Assembly: GCF_963924675.1 (NCBI RefSeq)
Contig: NC_089235.1
Coordinates: forward strand, 61,190,220-61,254,219
Origin: Phocoena phocoena
Lineage: Eukaryota > Chordata > Mammalia > Artiodactyla > Phocoenidae
Direction of reading: 5' to 3'
DNA: 64,000 nucleotides
A model generated the notes under the pieces. It was not told the DNA's origin. It saw only the letters and a list, made by a program, of their open reading frames with translations, and made no database searches. How positions within the stretch are numbered: the stretch's first letter is position 1; the number at the start of each line of letters is the position of its first letter. Positions 1-11,300 of this stretch are shown piece by piece. A program made the position numbers and the translations under genes.

Positions 1-465
1 TTCATTGTATCTTCCATCTTACCCAAACTTCCTGTACAGCTTACAAGTACTACACGATCTGGGTTCCATCTCCTACCACGCCCGCCTTGCTCACTGGGCT
101 TCAAATGCAACAGTTTCCTTGATGTTCCTCGAAGATTCCAGTTATGCTTCTGCCTCAATGCACAGTACTTGTGTCTTCTCTGCCAGGAAGGTTCTTTCTG
201 AAATAATCACATGGTTCATTCTTTCACTTCATTCAAATCTCTCCTTTTAAACGTTACTTCTTCAGAGAGAACTCTGACCACCCTACTCCCTAGGCTACTT
301 TAATTGTTCTCATTGCACTTACCATTACTGGGGGTTAGAACATATATTTACTAATGTGGTTTTTCCTGATGTAGAATGTGGGTTTCAGGACATCATCTGC
401 TGCATTTCCAATCCCTAGAGCTGCATCTGGCACATAGTAGGCATACATATTTGTGAGTGAGGGTA
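1..465 (+). repeat. L2 LINE 3' end (ancient)
   Basis: This stretch reads as the 3' portion of an L2 LINE on the plus strand. It carries, in the expected order, the degraded text around 'agagagaactctgaccaccct' (about 263-283), 'cattgcacttacc' and the terminal phrase 'ctggcacatagtaggcatacatat' followed by a gaatgaa-type tail near 428-473. The copy is heavily diverged and begins outside the window. It is a fossil with no coding capacity. Assignment rests on recalled L2 consensus order. Confidence 0.7.
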
Positions 466-596
466 TGAATGAAGTGAGAGCCAGCTAATGGGATGAAACA
501 GTGAAATCCCAGGACAGCTGTTGCCCCTCCTTGTAAAACAGTTGCATTGTGGTAGCATCTTCCTGGTGACTCGTTAAAAATCTGCATCATCACTAG

Positions 597-795
597 CATT
601 TACAGTAGGTAAGGCCCTTTCACAAGTCCAAGTACCATATTGCTCAAAACAACCTGCATTTTTATAGCCAAAGAAATTGAGATTCAGTGAGGCCAAGTGA
701 CTTAGCATCTAAGGTCATACAACTTGTTAAGGACAAGCTGGAATTCAAACCTTGGTTTCTAGATTTCAAATCCAGGGCATTAGAAACAACTACCA
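597..795 (-). repeat. MIR SINE (ancient, minus strand)
   Basis: The order of motifs matches a reverse-complement MIR: 'agaaattgagattcagtgaggccaagtgactt' corresponds to the MIR core, followed by 'aaggtcatacaacttgttaagg' and a 'ggaattcaaacc' B-box-like end. Divergence is high, as expected for a pre-placental SINE. Confidence 0.7.
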
Positions 796-799
796 CCAC

Positions 800-1084
800 C
801 ACCAAGAAGAGTCTCTACCATGACAGCCTCTTTCTCAAAGTGGGAGATGTTTCTGTACTGTACAGATGGGGGTTGACAGTGGTATTTCATGTGATGGTGG
901 TCTGATTATCACTAAGTCATCATACAAGGCGTCATTTATTTCTTCAGCGCTTGAAGCATATTCCTAATGATTGAGCACAAGTCCTCATACCTTCCGGGGC
1001 TGATGATGTCACTGCATCTTCCAGGGGCGTGTCATCATTGTAGCACTGTCCTATTCATAGACAACAAGAGTGGCAACACTTGAT
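800..1084. other. Unassigned sequence
   Basis: About 285 bases with a short (ACC)n-like patch at 789-803. I recognise no repeat or coding region here. Confidence 0.4.
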
Positions 1085-1325
1085 AACAGCAGCTAACATC
1101 CACTGACCACTTGCCATATGCCAGAGACTTTGCATCCATTGCTTCTAATCCTTACACCCACCCTGAGATATTACTTTGTGCATCTTATAATTGAGAAATC
1201 AGACCTGGAGGGATAAGGAAGCTCTTCCAAAGTCACAGGAGGAAAGCAGCATGGCTATTATTTTAATCCCAGGCTGACTCTAAGAATGCACTCCTAACCA
1301 TTGTTTCAGTGTTTCAGACCTTTAG
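1085..1325 (-). repeat. MIR SINE (ancient, minus strand)
   Basis: Reads in minus MIR order: 'actgaccacttgccatatgccag', 'ctaatccttacacccaccctgag', 'tgagaaatcagacctgg', 'aagtcacaggaggaaagc' and 'tttaatcccaggctgac'. The order of blocks, rather than identity at any one, supports the call. Confidence 0.75.
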
Positions 1326-2441
1326 AAGCAGACTCAGTACTGGTCACTGCAGATACTGACGCAATACAAGTATCCGTACCAACAGCTCCTGACAACTACA
1401 ACTTCATATTCAATGACAAAAATTTTCACAGTATATACCCAGACATGCATACTTCATGCTTAATGAGTATTTCTTAAAGTTCCTCTTGTAATTATAATTT
1501 GGGGAGCTGGGCTGCAAAAATGTAACGCATATATCAATTTGTAGATTAAAATTCTTCTATATTTTTCCACATTGCATAAAAAAGGAGTCATCCTACTGAA
1601 TATGGGCAAGTTTCAGAGAACGAATATATTTTGGCCTAAAATATATCAGGGTTCAATAAAACTTGCCCAGAGAAATGTTTTGATTTTTATTGTTGCTCAG
1701 ACTCTGTGTGCTCAAATCAGATAAGGGACTTAAGCTGTTTATAATTAGATCCCTGGCCCTGTTATTAGATCTCTTGGCAAACTTTGATGAGGCAGAGAAA
1801 AATAAGCTGTCTTTCTGAGGTAACAGCCTTTGCATAAATCGGAAGAGATGCCTGAATAAACAGAAGCTGAGAGCATCGTAGTGGGGTTTGACGATGAAGA
1901 GTTGGGGTCTAGCAATATGCCAACATCTTGCTTATTTGGCAGTTTTTTTGTGTTCCATTACAAAAACAAAGCAACAGGAAATAAAGCCTTCCAGCTACCA
2001 AGTCATGTTCTCAGGGACCATGGTCATCATTTTGGTTGTCAACCATACCCATCTTGAGGAACGATGCTCAGATTATATGAGTATCACCTGAGGAAGAGCA
2101 AAATGGGGGCTTCTTCCATCATCTCCTCTTTGTCTTCACAACCCAAACTGATCCACCTCTTTCCTTATTTTTATTGAGTAGTATAAAATGTTCTTAATTT
2201 TATGGAAACATTTGAGTGAGTTACAGAGAATCAAAATAAATTATCATTTGTTAATTATGATTCCTGATCTAGACTTTCTGTAATATTTTCACACTAAAAA
2301 ATATAGCTAACCTTACTGCAGTTTCTCTTTAGGCTAAATTTTATCCTGGAGTTACAAAGTACAGGGTTAGTAGAAATAATTTGTACACGATTTCTGATGC
2401 TCTGCTTTCCTTTGCTAGCTTGAAAAACCTTGAATTTGAAT
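1326..2441. other. Unassigned AT-rich sequence
   Basis: About 1.1 kb of AT-rich DNA. Open frames at 1653-1835 (minus) and 1888-2091 (plus) are short and show no recognisable domain or splice context. No repeat family is recognised. Confidence 0.4.
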
Positions 2442-2468
2442 TGTGTGTGTGTGTGTGTATGTGTGTGT
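2442..2468. repeat. (TG)n microsatellite
   Basis: Dinucleotide run of TG units with one interrupting A (2459). A short simple repeat. Confidence 0.9.
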
Positions 2469-2692
2469 TAATGTAAGTACCCTCTGCAACTATGAGGCAT
2501 GTCAAATCAATGTGATCAAAAAAGTCCAGCTATGTGTGTTCCAACCCCAGAGATGGACTGTTAGGTTATTGTAGTTAGGACTTTCTGTTTCATTCCTTAA
2601 GATCTTAGAAATCAGGTTACTCTTCTGAAAGTATGGCTTTAGGAAATGGGTAACATTCAACTCTTTCCAGACACAAAAGTGAAAGATTTAGA

Positions 2693-2906
2693 CCAGACCT
2701 GTCTAATAAAGCTTTCTCGGTGATGGGAATGTTCAATATCTGTGCTGGTCCTGTACAAGAACCACTAATTGCATGTGCTTATTGAGCACTTGAAGTGTGG
2801 CTGGTGTGACCGAGGAACTGAATTTTTAATTTAATATAATTTATTTCTAATTTATGTTAGTATAAATAGCTACATTTGTGGCTAGTAGTTACTCTTCGTG
2901 CTGACT
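2693..2906 (+). mobile_element. MER3-like hAT-Charlie nonautonomous DNA transposon relic
   Basis: About 214 bases match the recalled MER3 pattern: an outer 'gacctgtctaataaagctttct', the internal 'gatgggaatgttcaatatctgtgctgg', the signature 'attgagcacttgaagtgtggctgg', 'gaggaactgaatttttaattt' and a terminal 'gtggctagtagtt'. The length agrees with the roughly 210-bp family. It has no coding capacity; mobilisation would have depended on a hAT transposase in trans, and the copy is long dead. Confidence 0.7.
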
Positions 2907-3399
2907 TAGATTGTTATCATTCCCATGAGCATGTGTGTTCCAAGGCCAATAATTAGAACTCTCATGCCTAAATGAAGTGAATGGTCAAATCTAGTTTTTG
3001 CAATGAAGGTACATCATGGAGGCAGTTTGTTGAAAACTCTAGGTCTGGTTCTTTGCAGGACTCTTACATAGGTCAGTTACTCCAGGTTGTCTTCATTTTC
3101 ATCTCAGTGGCAGGGAAGGGGTGGGTATATGTCTCCATGTGAGTGTGATTTCTATGGCGATTTGCTGTTAGAAACTCTCCTAGACTGAAATTTACTTGCA
3201 CCTGAGCTTCTTAATCAATATGCTTTACACTTACCTGATTTGGAATCCTTTCACATAACCTGTGACTCACCACCAAAAGTCTTCCACAGAAAATAAGTAA
3301 ACAACCTTCTCAAGGTGACAGTTTTTCAAATAAAAGAAAGATATTGCTGTTTGGGATCAAATAGAAATTTAGTGTGTTAGTCTTTAGGGCTTCCTGAGG
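2907..3399. other. Unassigned sequence
   Basis: About 0.5 kb without a recognisable gene or repeat family. Confidence 0.35.
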
Positions 3400-3785
3400 T
3401 GTTTCTGGTTTACTCTCTTCTGGCTAAGTACTTCCAAGCCGTGCTCTGGTTGGATGGGGCCGTGTGATCATTCTGGCCAATGAGTTATGAGAAGAAGTTA
3501 CGCATGCCACTTTGGGGTCAAGTATTTAATTGTTGATGCAAGATACTGCAGAACTCTTTTTCCTTCTACACAGAAACTGGCAATGTTCAAGATGGTGCCT
3601 GTTCCATCAATTTGGGACTCTGAATGACTAAGATGAGCAGAGAATTCTTGGAAAGTTGCAATGGATATATGATATGGAAAAGAAACAAATCTTTGGTATT
3701 TGCAATCAGCAGACTGATACATGTCTAAGTAAAGGTTGTGAATAGAAGATAGTTCAAAATAACAATGGAACTCGGAGAGGGATGA
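3400..3785 (+). mobile_element. MLT1-type LTR (ERVL-MaLR), solo and diverged
   Basis: Shows the MaLR LTR layout on the plus strand: 'ggggccgtgtgatcattctggccaatgag' near 3457-3485, then 'ttcaagatggtgcctgttccatc', 'gactctgaatgacta', 'gcaatggatatatgatatgg', 'aaacaaatctttggtatttgcaat' and 'gactgatacatg'. The degraded polyadenylation region lies in the 'gaaacaaatcttt' block. Sequence after 3785 (to about 4020) could be internal MaLR sequence, but I cannot show it. No viral open frame is present. Confidence 0.6.
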
Positions 3786-4440
3786 ACTGTCTGAAGTTGA
3801 AATCAACTGATCTCATGTTTGTCAAAACCTGCTTGACACTGGATGAGGACATCAAGAAGGCTTGGAAACCTTTGGAATCAGGCAATTTGTGGAGCCTTGG
3901 ATAAAGTGCTTTCTAGACAAATATCAGTGAAGTTTTTATTTGTAGAGTGAAAAGGGTGCTTTTTGGGGGCCCAGCAGTTTCAGAATAAGTTGTTCCCATG
4001 TTAAAGGGCCAGGCAGAAAACCCCTTGAGCTGTGGCCAAGATCAGTTGAAGAAAGGATGCTGAGCAGGTAGAGTTATGTTTTGATCTGTGTTTCTTAGTT
4101 TGGAAGAGGAAACTGAATGATGGAAAGAAGATAAATAGCTAGAGGTAGGATGTTGGCATCCTACCATTAACATTAAGTATACAATATTAATTTTATACTT
4201 AATTTCATACAATTGCTGTTTCTTATCCTGAGACCTAGGCTTGAAATTTGTGTAACAATTCTCATATTGGGAAATCTAATAGACTCTAAGTCATATGTTG
4301 ATAATATCAGGCTCTTTTTATATTAAACCCCAGTTTCCTTAATAGGACCTCTTAAAGGAATCACATAAATTATTCTTTTCAATAGAAAAGTCTTAAAAAT
4401 TATTTTGCACCACATTTGGTTCTTCAGGTCCAACACATTC
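3786..4440. other. Unassigned sequence, possibly MaLR internal remnant at the left
   Basis: Follows directly on the MLT1-type LTR. Its first 230 bases may be decayed internal sequence of the same element; the rest is not recognised. Confidence 0.3.
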
Positions 4441-4550
4441 TTAATGATTAATTACAATCAATAATACTAATTAATTATTAGTATTAATTATTATAATGCC
4501 ATTGTTAATAGTGCCAATTATAGTAACAACAATAACGATAGTAACTAATG
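4441..4550. repeat. AT-rich low-complexity tract
   Basis: Rich in TAATTA/TTATTAG units with partial self-complementarity, for example 'taattaattattag' followed by 'tattaattattat'. No gene content. Confidence 0.7.
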
Positions 4551-4554
4551 GCTT

Positions 4555-4770
4555 CTATTTTAGTGCTCTTTCTATTCCCCTGGCACTGTAGTAAACTTTA
4601 TGTATGAACTGTCTCATTTAATCCTAGCAACACACTAATTTATATTTTACAAAAAAAGGAAATAGTCTCTAAAGTTTGAGGAACTTGGTGCAGGCTCAGT
4701 AGCTGGCAAGTGGTAGAACTCCTATTTGAAACTGGAGTTGTATGAATCCAAAGACTGTTTTTTTATGTTA
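4555..4770 (-). repeat. MIR SINE (ancient, minus strand)
   Basis: Minus-strand MIR order: 'tggcactgtagtaaactttatg', 'ctcatttaatcctagcaac', 'ggaaatagtctctaaagtttgaggaac', 'cagtagctggcaagtggtagaac' and 'ttgtatgaatccaaagactg'. Confidence 0.75.
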
Positions 4771-5434
4771 TATAATACATCATTTTTTTCAGGGCTAAGC
4801 TTTAGAATATCAACTTTAATATAATGTGTACCTTGATTGTATTTAGTTAAACCTTTTACTCAAAGGCATCACCAATTAAAAATAATGGAGAAAATAATCT
4901 TTAAAGAAAAAATTAAATGTCTGTACCTTGTCAGATGAATTCTCTCATGGCCCGTTATCATGAAAAGGTATAATGCTTAAAGAAAATGTGAAAGCCAAAA
5001 TAACAGTTACAAACATAAGTTATGCAATAATTTTTTTTGTTTGTTTGTTTTTAATGAGAAGGAATGCCAAAGCCACAGCTTATCATATGTTACCCTATGC
5101 AGCCTTCAAAGGAGGCCCCGGTGAGTCAGACCAGGGATAGGCTTATCTGGGAATTTCTATGCTTTGTATGTGATGCTCATTTCACATCTAATGGATAGCA
5201 GACAGGTAAACTGATTTCTTGCACTGCTTCTGGGCAGTTAAGAGAACTGGGCAAGTTTCTATATCTTACTGGATGTCATTTTATTCATCAGTAAAGTACA
5301 GGTGTGGCCTGAGATGACTCTAAGCGCACTCTGGTGCTAATGGTCTCTTACATCACGAAACTTTTGTTTCTGATAGGTTCATGGATGGGTCAGCCAAGAA
5401 TTTTCCCGGGGTACCAATTTATAAGGCATATGTG
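4771..5434. other. Unassigned AT-rich sequence
   Basis: About 660 bases with a small T/G homopolymer-like patch at 5031-5052. No gene or repeat family recognised. Confidence 0.35.
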
Positions 5435-5571
5435 GTGGATTCATATTGTGTTAATTTGGCTAATCCAGAACTATAGTTCCCAGAATTCCCTTCGTGTATA
5501 GCTCTGGGCTAGGTGAGCCACAAAAGATCTTCTGCACAAGATTTGGAAGGTGGAAGTGAAGCAACAGCAAA

Positions 5572-6279
5572 ACTGTAAGTCTCCTACATACAAACCTTCA
5601 AGTTGCGAACTTTCAAAGATGCCGACGTACGTTTGCACGTCCAGCCACATAAGTTAATTCCCGTGTCTGGCGTACATTGTCACATGTGTGCATCCTCGAC
5701 AAGTGGTTGTATTTTTGTGTACTTTACTGTACAGTACTGTATAAAGTACAGTAGTACAGTATCTTTATTTTAAGCCCAGAATGGCATCTATGACGAGAAA
5801 AAAAGAGCTACTACCTAGACATCACTGGATCGTATTTTCAAGAGGGTAGATAGAATTGAATCGAGCAAGGAACCAGAACCTGTGCCATCAGCGTCAGACG
5901 TGAGTGAGATTGCAGCCTGCCCTCCGTCTCCTATTACTGAGGATCCTTCAGCTCTACCATCTCCCACCTCCTCTCCCTCCTCCAGTCAGTAACTCTGCTT
6001 GCCTGTTCACTCAGTGCCAGCCCCTGTATGCCAGCTGTTCTACTGTATACAGTACTTTTCAAGGTACTGTATTGTAAGATTAAAAATGTTTTCTTTATTT
6101 TTTGTGTTTTTTTAATGTATTATTTGTGGGAAAACTATTATAAACCTATTACTGTACAGTACTATATAGCCGATTGTGTTAGTTGGGTACCTAGGCTAAC
6201 TTTTTATACTTATAAACAAATTGGACTTACAAACGTGCTCTCAGAATGGGACTCGTTCTTATGTAGGGGACTTACTGTA
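5572..6279 (+). mobile_element. Tigger-type (Tc1/mariner, pogo-like) DNA transposon, internal deletion derivative
   Basis: The element is about 0.7 kb and bounded by terminal inverted repeats. The left end reads ctgtaagtctcctacata (about 5574-5591) and the right end, reverse-complemented, reads cagtaagtcccctacata (about 6260-6277), followed by TA, the expected target dinucleotide. Between them lie the C-terminal part of the transposase reading frame and a 3' non-coding region rich in 'tactgtacagtac' words. Autonomous relatives are over 2 kb, so most of the transposase, including the DDD catalytic core, has been deleted. The copy could have moved only with transposase supplied in trans and is now inactive. 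The subfamily is not assigned. Confidence 0.8.
5784..5992 (+). pseudogene. Tigger transposase C-terminal remnant
   Basis: On the plus strand the frame containing RVDRIESSKEPEPVP (about 5845-5889) continues through a Ser/Pro-rich tail to a TAA stop at about 5990-5992. Upstream in the same frame the text resembles DEKKRATT, interrupted by a TAG just before the SLDR segment. This is the acidic, Pro/Ser-rich C-terminus that lies beyond the DDE domain in Tigger/pogo transposases. The N-terminal helix-turn-helix and the catalytic aspartates are absent, so it cannot encode an active enzyme. Confidence 0.7.
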
Positions 6280-6790
6280 TTCAGTTTATGCTCGGGAGGT
6301 TGGCGCGTGGTCTGAAGCGCTGTTGCAGCCCGTGCGTGTTGCCATCTGTCTGCTGACACACCTTGCTGGTGTGTGGCAGCTCCAGCCAGACTCCCACTTT
6401 CAGTTTCTCTGACTCCTGGGTCAGGTGTAGATTTAGCTGCATGAAAGAGGGCATGGATGTCTTGAAGGATTTGAAGGAGACTTCAAATCATTCCCATGAT
6501 CCAGGTTGGAGGTTCAGTGGCAGTGCCAGTCTGATGCAGATTCGCGCGTCCATCCTCCTGGGTCCCACCCCATTCCTGCAGGGATCCTTTTGAGCTTGCT
6601 TCCCCTACTTCACATCCTTCTTCCATCCCCAAATGCCAGACGGCTGACTTCCCTTGCTGCAGAAGCTGTAGCTCCATAGATTCTTAACCCACATTTGTCT
6701 AAGATTAAATCCCTTCAATAAGTCTCTTATTATATAAATCTCCTAGTGGTTCTACTTCTCTGATGTAGCCCTGACTAGCACAGACTGCAA

Positions 6791-8058
6791 AAAGAGCTCA
6801 GGGAAGCTAATTGGATGGAGAAAAGAGAATCTAGCAGAATTCTTATCAGAGAAATAATGTATGTGATTGGAAGGAATTTTTGTTCAGCCACTTGGGGGAC
6901 TTGAATGGGAGAACTGGGATAACAGTCAGTATTTACTAAGTTGCCTTTGGAGAAGGGGAGTCTAGTTCAGTTCAGGACTTTTCTTTTTCTTTTGAGTGGG
7001 TATGAATGTTAGGGGGCCAGGATGAAATTGCTTGGAAGGCAACAGAGAATACGGATGTTATTACTGGTGTTCCTGCTACCCTCTTTCCCCATGCAAAGCT
7101 CAGATTCACCCCTAAACACATATTAAAACCTATTTTAGAAATATCAACTTGAAGAGCTCCCAAGTTATTAGGCTACCTGAGGCAACGTCATGTCTTGATG
7201 TGGCTCTGAAAGCCATGTTCTATTTCTACACTACAGACGCCCTAAGCCATGTGATGACTTTTCAAAAAAAGGCTGCATCTTCTGCAACCATCAACAGAGA
7301 GAATTTTCACCTTTTTTTTTTGAGAGTTAGAATGAGCAGTCAGTGCTACTCCCCTCCCTAAATCAACTTGTATGATTTCAAACAAATTATACGTTTCTTT
7401 ACTAGTTAAAGGCACATTAGGCACACTTGGGGCCTCGCATACAAGGAACATTTTGCTTCTCGCATCATAGGTTTCAAAGTCCTAAAAAAATAATGTAGGA
7501 ATTGTGAGGTTCAGGCATCCCTAACTGCATGGTGCTAATTCATTCTGCAATTTACTGTTTGGTTCTGTCACAGACAGAATATAAACGAAGCTTTGAAAGA
7601 CTGTGGAGGAGGAAAATTCACAAATTTAATCTCAGTAACATACATTAAAAATAAACAGAATGATGGCAAATCATGATAGAGATGTGGGCACTCATTTTCT
7701 GTGTGATTGAAGGAGGATTCACAGTCAGGGGTGCATGGCAGTCATAGACACATAGGGTAATCTCGCAGCACTTGACAGGCATTATGGACCAGCAAGAATT
7801 GTTATGCCTGTAGAAATTGCAGTGGCCCCTGTTCTCTCTTTCTCGGCTTTTCTAGAATACGCCTTGTTAATAGGCTGAGTGAAGCTTTCTAAGCATCTCC
7901 CTCAGCCCATTCATCAAATGTGGATGAAAACATAAAGGACTGGAAAAGCAAGCCATAGTGTGCTGGCATTCATTTTCCATGTTCTTTAATAATAATAACA
8001 TTCTCTTTTTTACTGACATTTGGCACTTTTTCACATCATTTTTGCCTCTGGTGTCTCA
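6791..8058. other. Unassigned sequence
   Basis: About 1.27 kb of ordinary AT-rich DNA. Short frames at 6972-7163, 7149-7361 and 7242-7451 overlap on opposite strands and show no domain. No repeat family recognised. Confidence 0.35.
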
Positions 8059-8366
8059 TGTGGTGGTGAATATTTATGTCAGCTTGGCTAGGCTATGGTG
8101 CCCAATAGTTTGGCCAAACGTCAATCACTATTGCTCTAAAGATAGTTTTTATTTTATTTATTTTTTGAATTATATTTATTTTTTTATACAGCAGGTTCTT
8201 ATTAGTCATCCATTTTATACATATTACTGTATACATGTCAATCCCAATCTCCCAATTCATACCACCACCACCACCCCCGCCACTTTCTCCCCTTAGTGTC
8301 CATACATTTGTTCTCTACATCTCTGTCTATTTCTGCCCTGCAAAACAGTTCATCTGTACCACTTTT

Positions 8367-11300
8367 CTAGGTTCCACATATATGCATTAATATACGGTAT
8401 TTGTTTTTCACTTTCTGACTTCACTCTGTATGATAGTCTCTAGATTCATCCACGTCTCTACAAATGACCCGATTTTGTTCCTTTCTATGGCTGAGTAATA
8501 TTCCATCGTGTATAGGTACCACATCTTCTTTACCCATTCATCTGTTGATGGACACTTGGGTTGCTTCCATGACCTGGCTATGGTAAATAGTGCTGCAGTG
8601 AACATAGGGATGCATGTGTCTTTTTGAATTATGGTTTTCTTTGGGTATATGCCCAGTAGTGGAATTGCTGGGTCATATGGTAATTCTATTTTTAGTTTTT
8701 TTAAGGAACCTCCATACTGTTATCCATAGTGGGTGTATCAATTTACATTCCCACCAGCAGTGCAAGAGGGTTCCCTTTTCTCCACACCCTCTCAAGCATT
8801 TGTTGTTGGTAGATTTTCTGATGATGTCCATTCTAACTGGTGTGAGGTGATACCATATTGTAGTTTTGATTTGCATTTCTCTAATAATTAGTCATGTTGA
8901 GCAGCTTTTCATGTGCTTCTTGGCTATCTTTATGTCTTCTTTGGAGAAATATCTATTTAGGTCTTCTGCCCATTTTTGGATTGGGTCGTTTTTTTTTTAA
9001 TATTAAGCTGCATTAGCTGTTTATATACTTTGGAGATTAATCCTTTGTCCATTGATTCATTTGCAAATATTTTCTCCCATTCTGACAGTTGTCTTTTCAT
9101 CGTCTTATTTGTAGTTTGCTTTGCAAAAGCTTTTAAGTTTCAGTAGGGCCCATTTGTTTATTTTTCGTTTTCTTTCTATTACTCTAGGAGGTGGATCAAA
9201 AAAGATTTTGCTGTGACTTATGTCAAAGAGTGTGTTTTCCGCTATGAGTTTGATAGTGTCTGGTCTTACATTTCGGTCTCAAATCCATTTTGAGTTTATT
9301 TTTGTGTATGGTGATAGGGAGTGTTCTAATTTCATTCTTTTACGTGTAGCTGTCCAGTTTTCCCAGCACCACTTATTGAAGAGACTCTCTTTTCTCCATT
9401 GTATAGCCTTGCCTCCATTGTCATAGATTAGTTGACCATAGGTGCATGGGTTTATCTCTGGGCTTTCTATCCTGTGCCATTGATCTATGTTTCTGTTTTT
9501 GTGCCAGTCCCATATTGTCTTGATTACTGTAGCTTTGTAGTATAGTCTGAAGTCAGGGAGTCCGATTCCACCAGCTCTGTTTTTCCCCACAACACCGCTT
9601 TGGCTATTCAGGGTCTTTTGTGTCTCCATACAAATTTTAAGATTTTTTGTTCTAGTTCTATAAAAAATACCATTGGTAGTTTGATAGGGATTCCATTGAA
9701 TCTGTGGATTGCTTTGGGTAGTACAGTCATTTTCACAATGTTGAGTCTTCCAGTCTAAGAACATGGTATATCTCTCCATCTGTTTGTATTATCTTTAATT
9801 TCTTTCATCAGTGTCTTACAGTTTTCTGTGTACAGGTCTTTTGTCTCCCTAGGTAGGTTTATTCCTAGGTATTGTATTCTTTTTGTTGCAATGGTAAATG
9901 GCAGTGTTTCCTTAATTTCTCTTTCAGATTTTTCATCATTAGTGTATAGGAATGCAAGAGATTTCTCTTCATTAATTTTGTATCCTGCAACTTTACCAGA
10001 TTCATTGATTAGCTCTAGTAGTTTTCTGGTGGCATCTTTAGGATTCTCTATGTATAGTATCCTGTCATCTGCAAACAGGGACAGTATTACTTCTTTTTTC
10101 CAGTTTGTATTTTATTTCTTTTACTTCTCTGATTGCCGTGGCTAGGACTTCCAGAACTATGTTGAATAGTAGTGGTGAGAGTGGACATTTTTGTCTTGTT
10201 CCTGATCTTAGAGGAAATGCTTTCAGTTTTTCACCAGTGAGAATGATGTTTGCTGTGGGTTTGTGGTATATGGCCTTTATTATGTTGAGGTAGGTTCCCT
10301 CTATGCCCACTTTCTGGAGAGTTTTTATCATAAATAGATGTTGAATTTTGTCAGAAGCTTTTTCTGCATCTATTGAGATGACTATACAATTTTTATTCTT
10401 CAATTTGTTAATATGGTGTATCACATTGATTGATTTGCGTATATTGAAGAATCCTTGCATCCCTGGGAGAAATCCCAGTTGATTGTAGTGTATGATCCTT
10501 TTAATGTGTTGCTGGATTCTGTTTGCTAGTATTTTGTTGAGGATTTTTTCATCTCTATTCATGAGCGATATTGGTCTGTAGTTTTCTTTTTTGTAGTATC
10601 TTTGTCTGGTTTTGTATTAGGATGATGGTGGCCTCATAGAATGAGTTTGGGAGTGTTCCTTCCTCTGCAATTTTTTGGAAGAGTTTGAGAAGGATGGGTG
10701 TTAGCTCTTCTCTGAATGTTTGATAGAAATCACCTGTGAAGCCATCTGGTCCTGGAATTTTGTTTGTTGGAAGATTTTAATCACAGTCTCAATTTCATTA
10801 TTTGTGATTGGTCTGTTCATATTTTCTATTTCTTCCTGGTTCAGTCTTGGAAGGTTATACGTCTCTAAGAATTTGTCCATTTCTTCCAGGTTGTCCATTT
10901 TGTTGGCATGGAGTTACTTGTAGTAGTCTCTTAGGATGCTTTGTATTTCTGCGGTGTCCATTGTAACTTCTTCTCTTTCATTTCTAATTTTATTGATTTG
11001 AGTCCTCTCCATCATTTTCTTGATGAGTCTGGCTAATGGTTTATCAATTTTGTTTATCTTCTCAAAGAACCAGATTTTACTTTTATTGATACCTGCTATT
11101 GTTTTCTTTGTTTCTATTCCATTTATTTCTGCTCTGATCTTTATGATTTCTTTCCTTCTGCTATCTTTGGGTTTTGTTTCTTCTTCTTTCTCTAGTTCCT
11201 TTAGGTGTAAGGTTGGATTGTTTATTTGAGATTTTTCTTGTTTCTTGAGGTAAGCTTGTGTTGGTATAAACTTCCCTCTTAGAACGGCGTTTGCTGCATC

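Larger units (their letters stand above)
5435..6790 (+). mobile_element. LTR-like element interrupted by a Tigger DNA transposon
   Basis: The flanks of the Tigger copy (5435-5571 and 6280-6790) read together as one older retroviral LTR-like unit. The left part starts with 'tgtggtggattcatattgtg'. The right part ends with 'ataagtctcttattatataa', then 'ctagtggttctacttctctg' and 'agccctgactagcac', a 3' end typical of ERVL-class and related LTRs. I could not assign a family, and the left boundary is a guess. No viral gene is visible. Confidence 0.4.
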
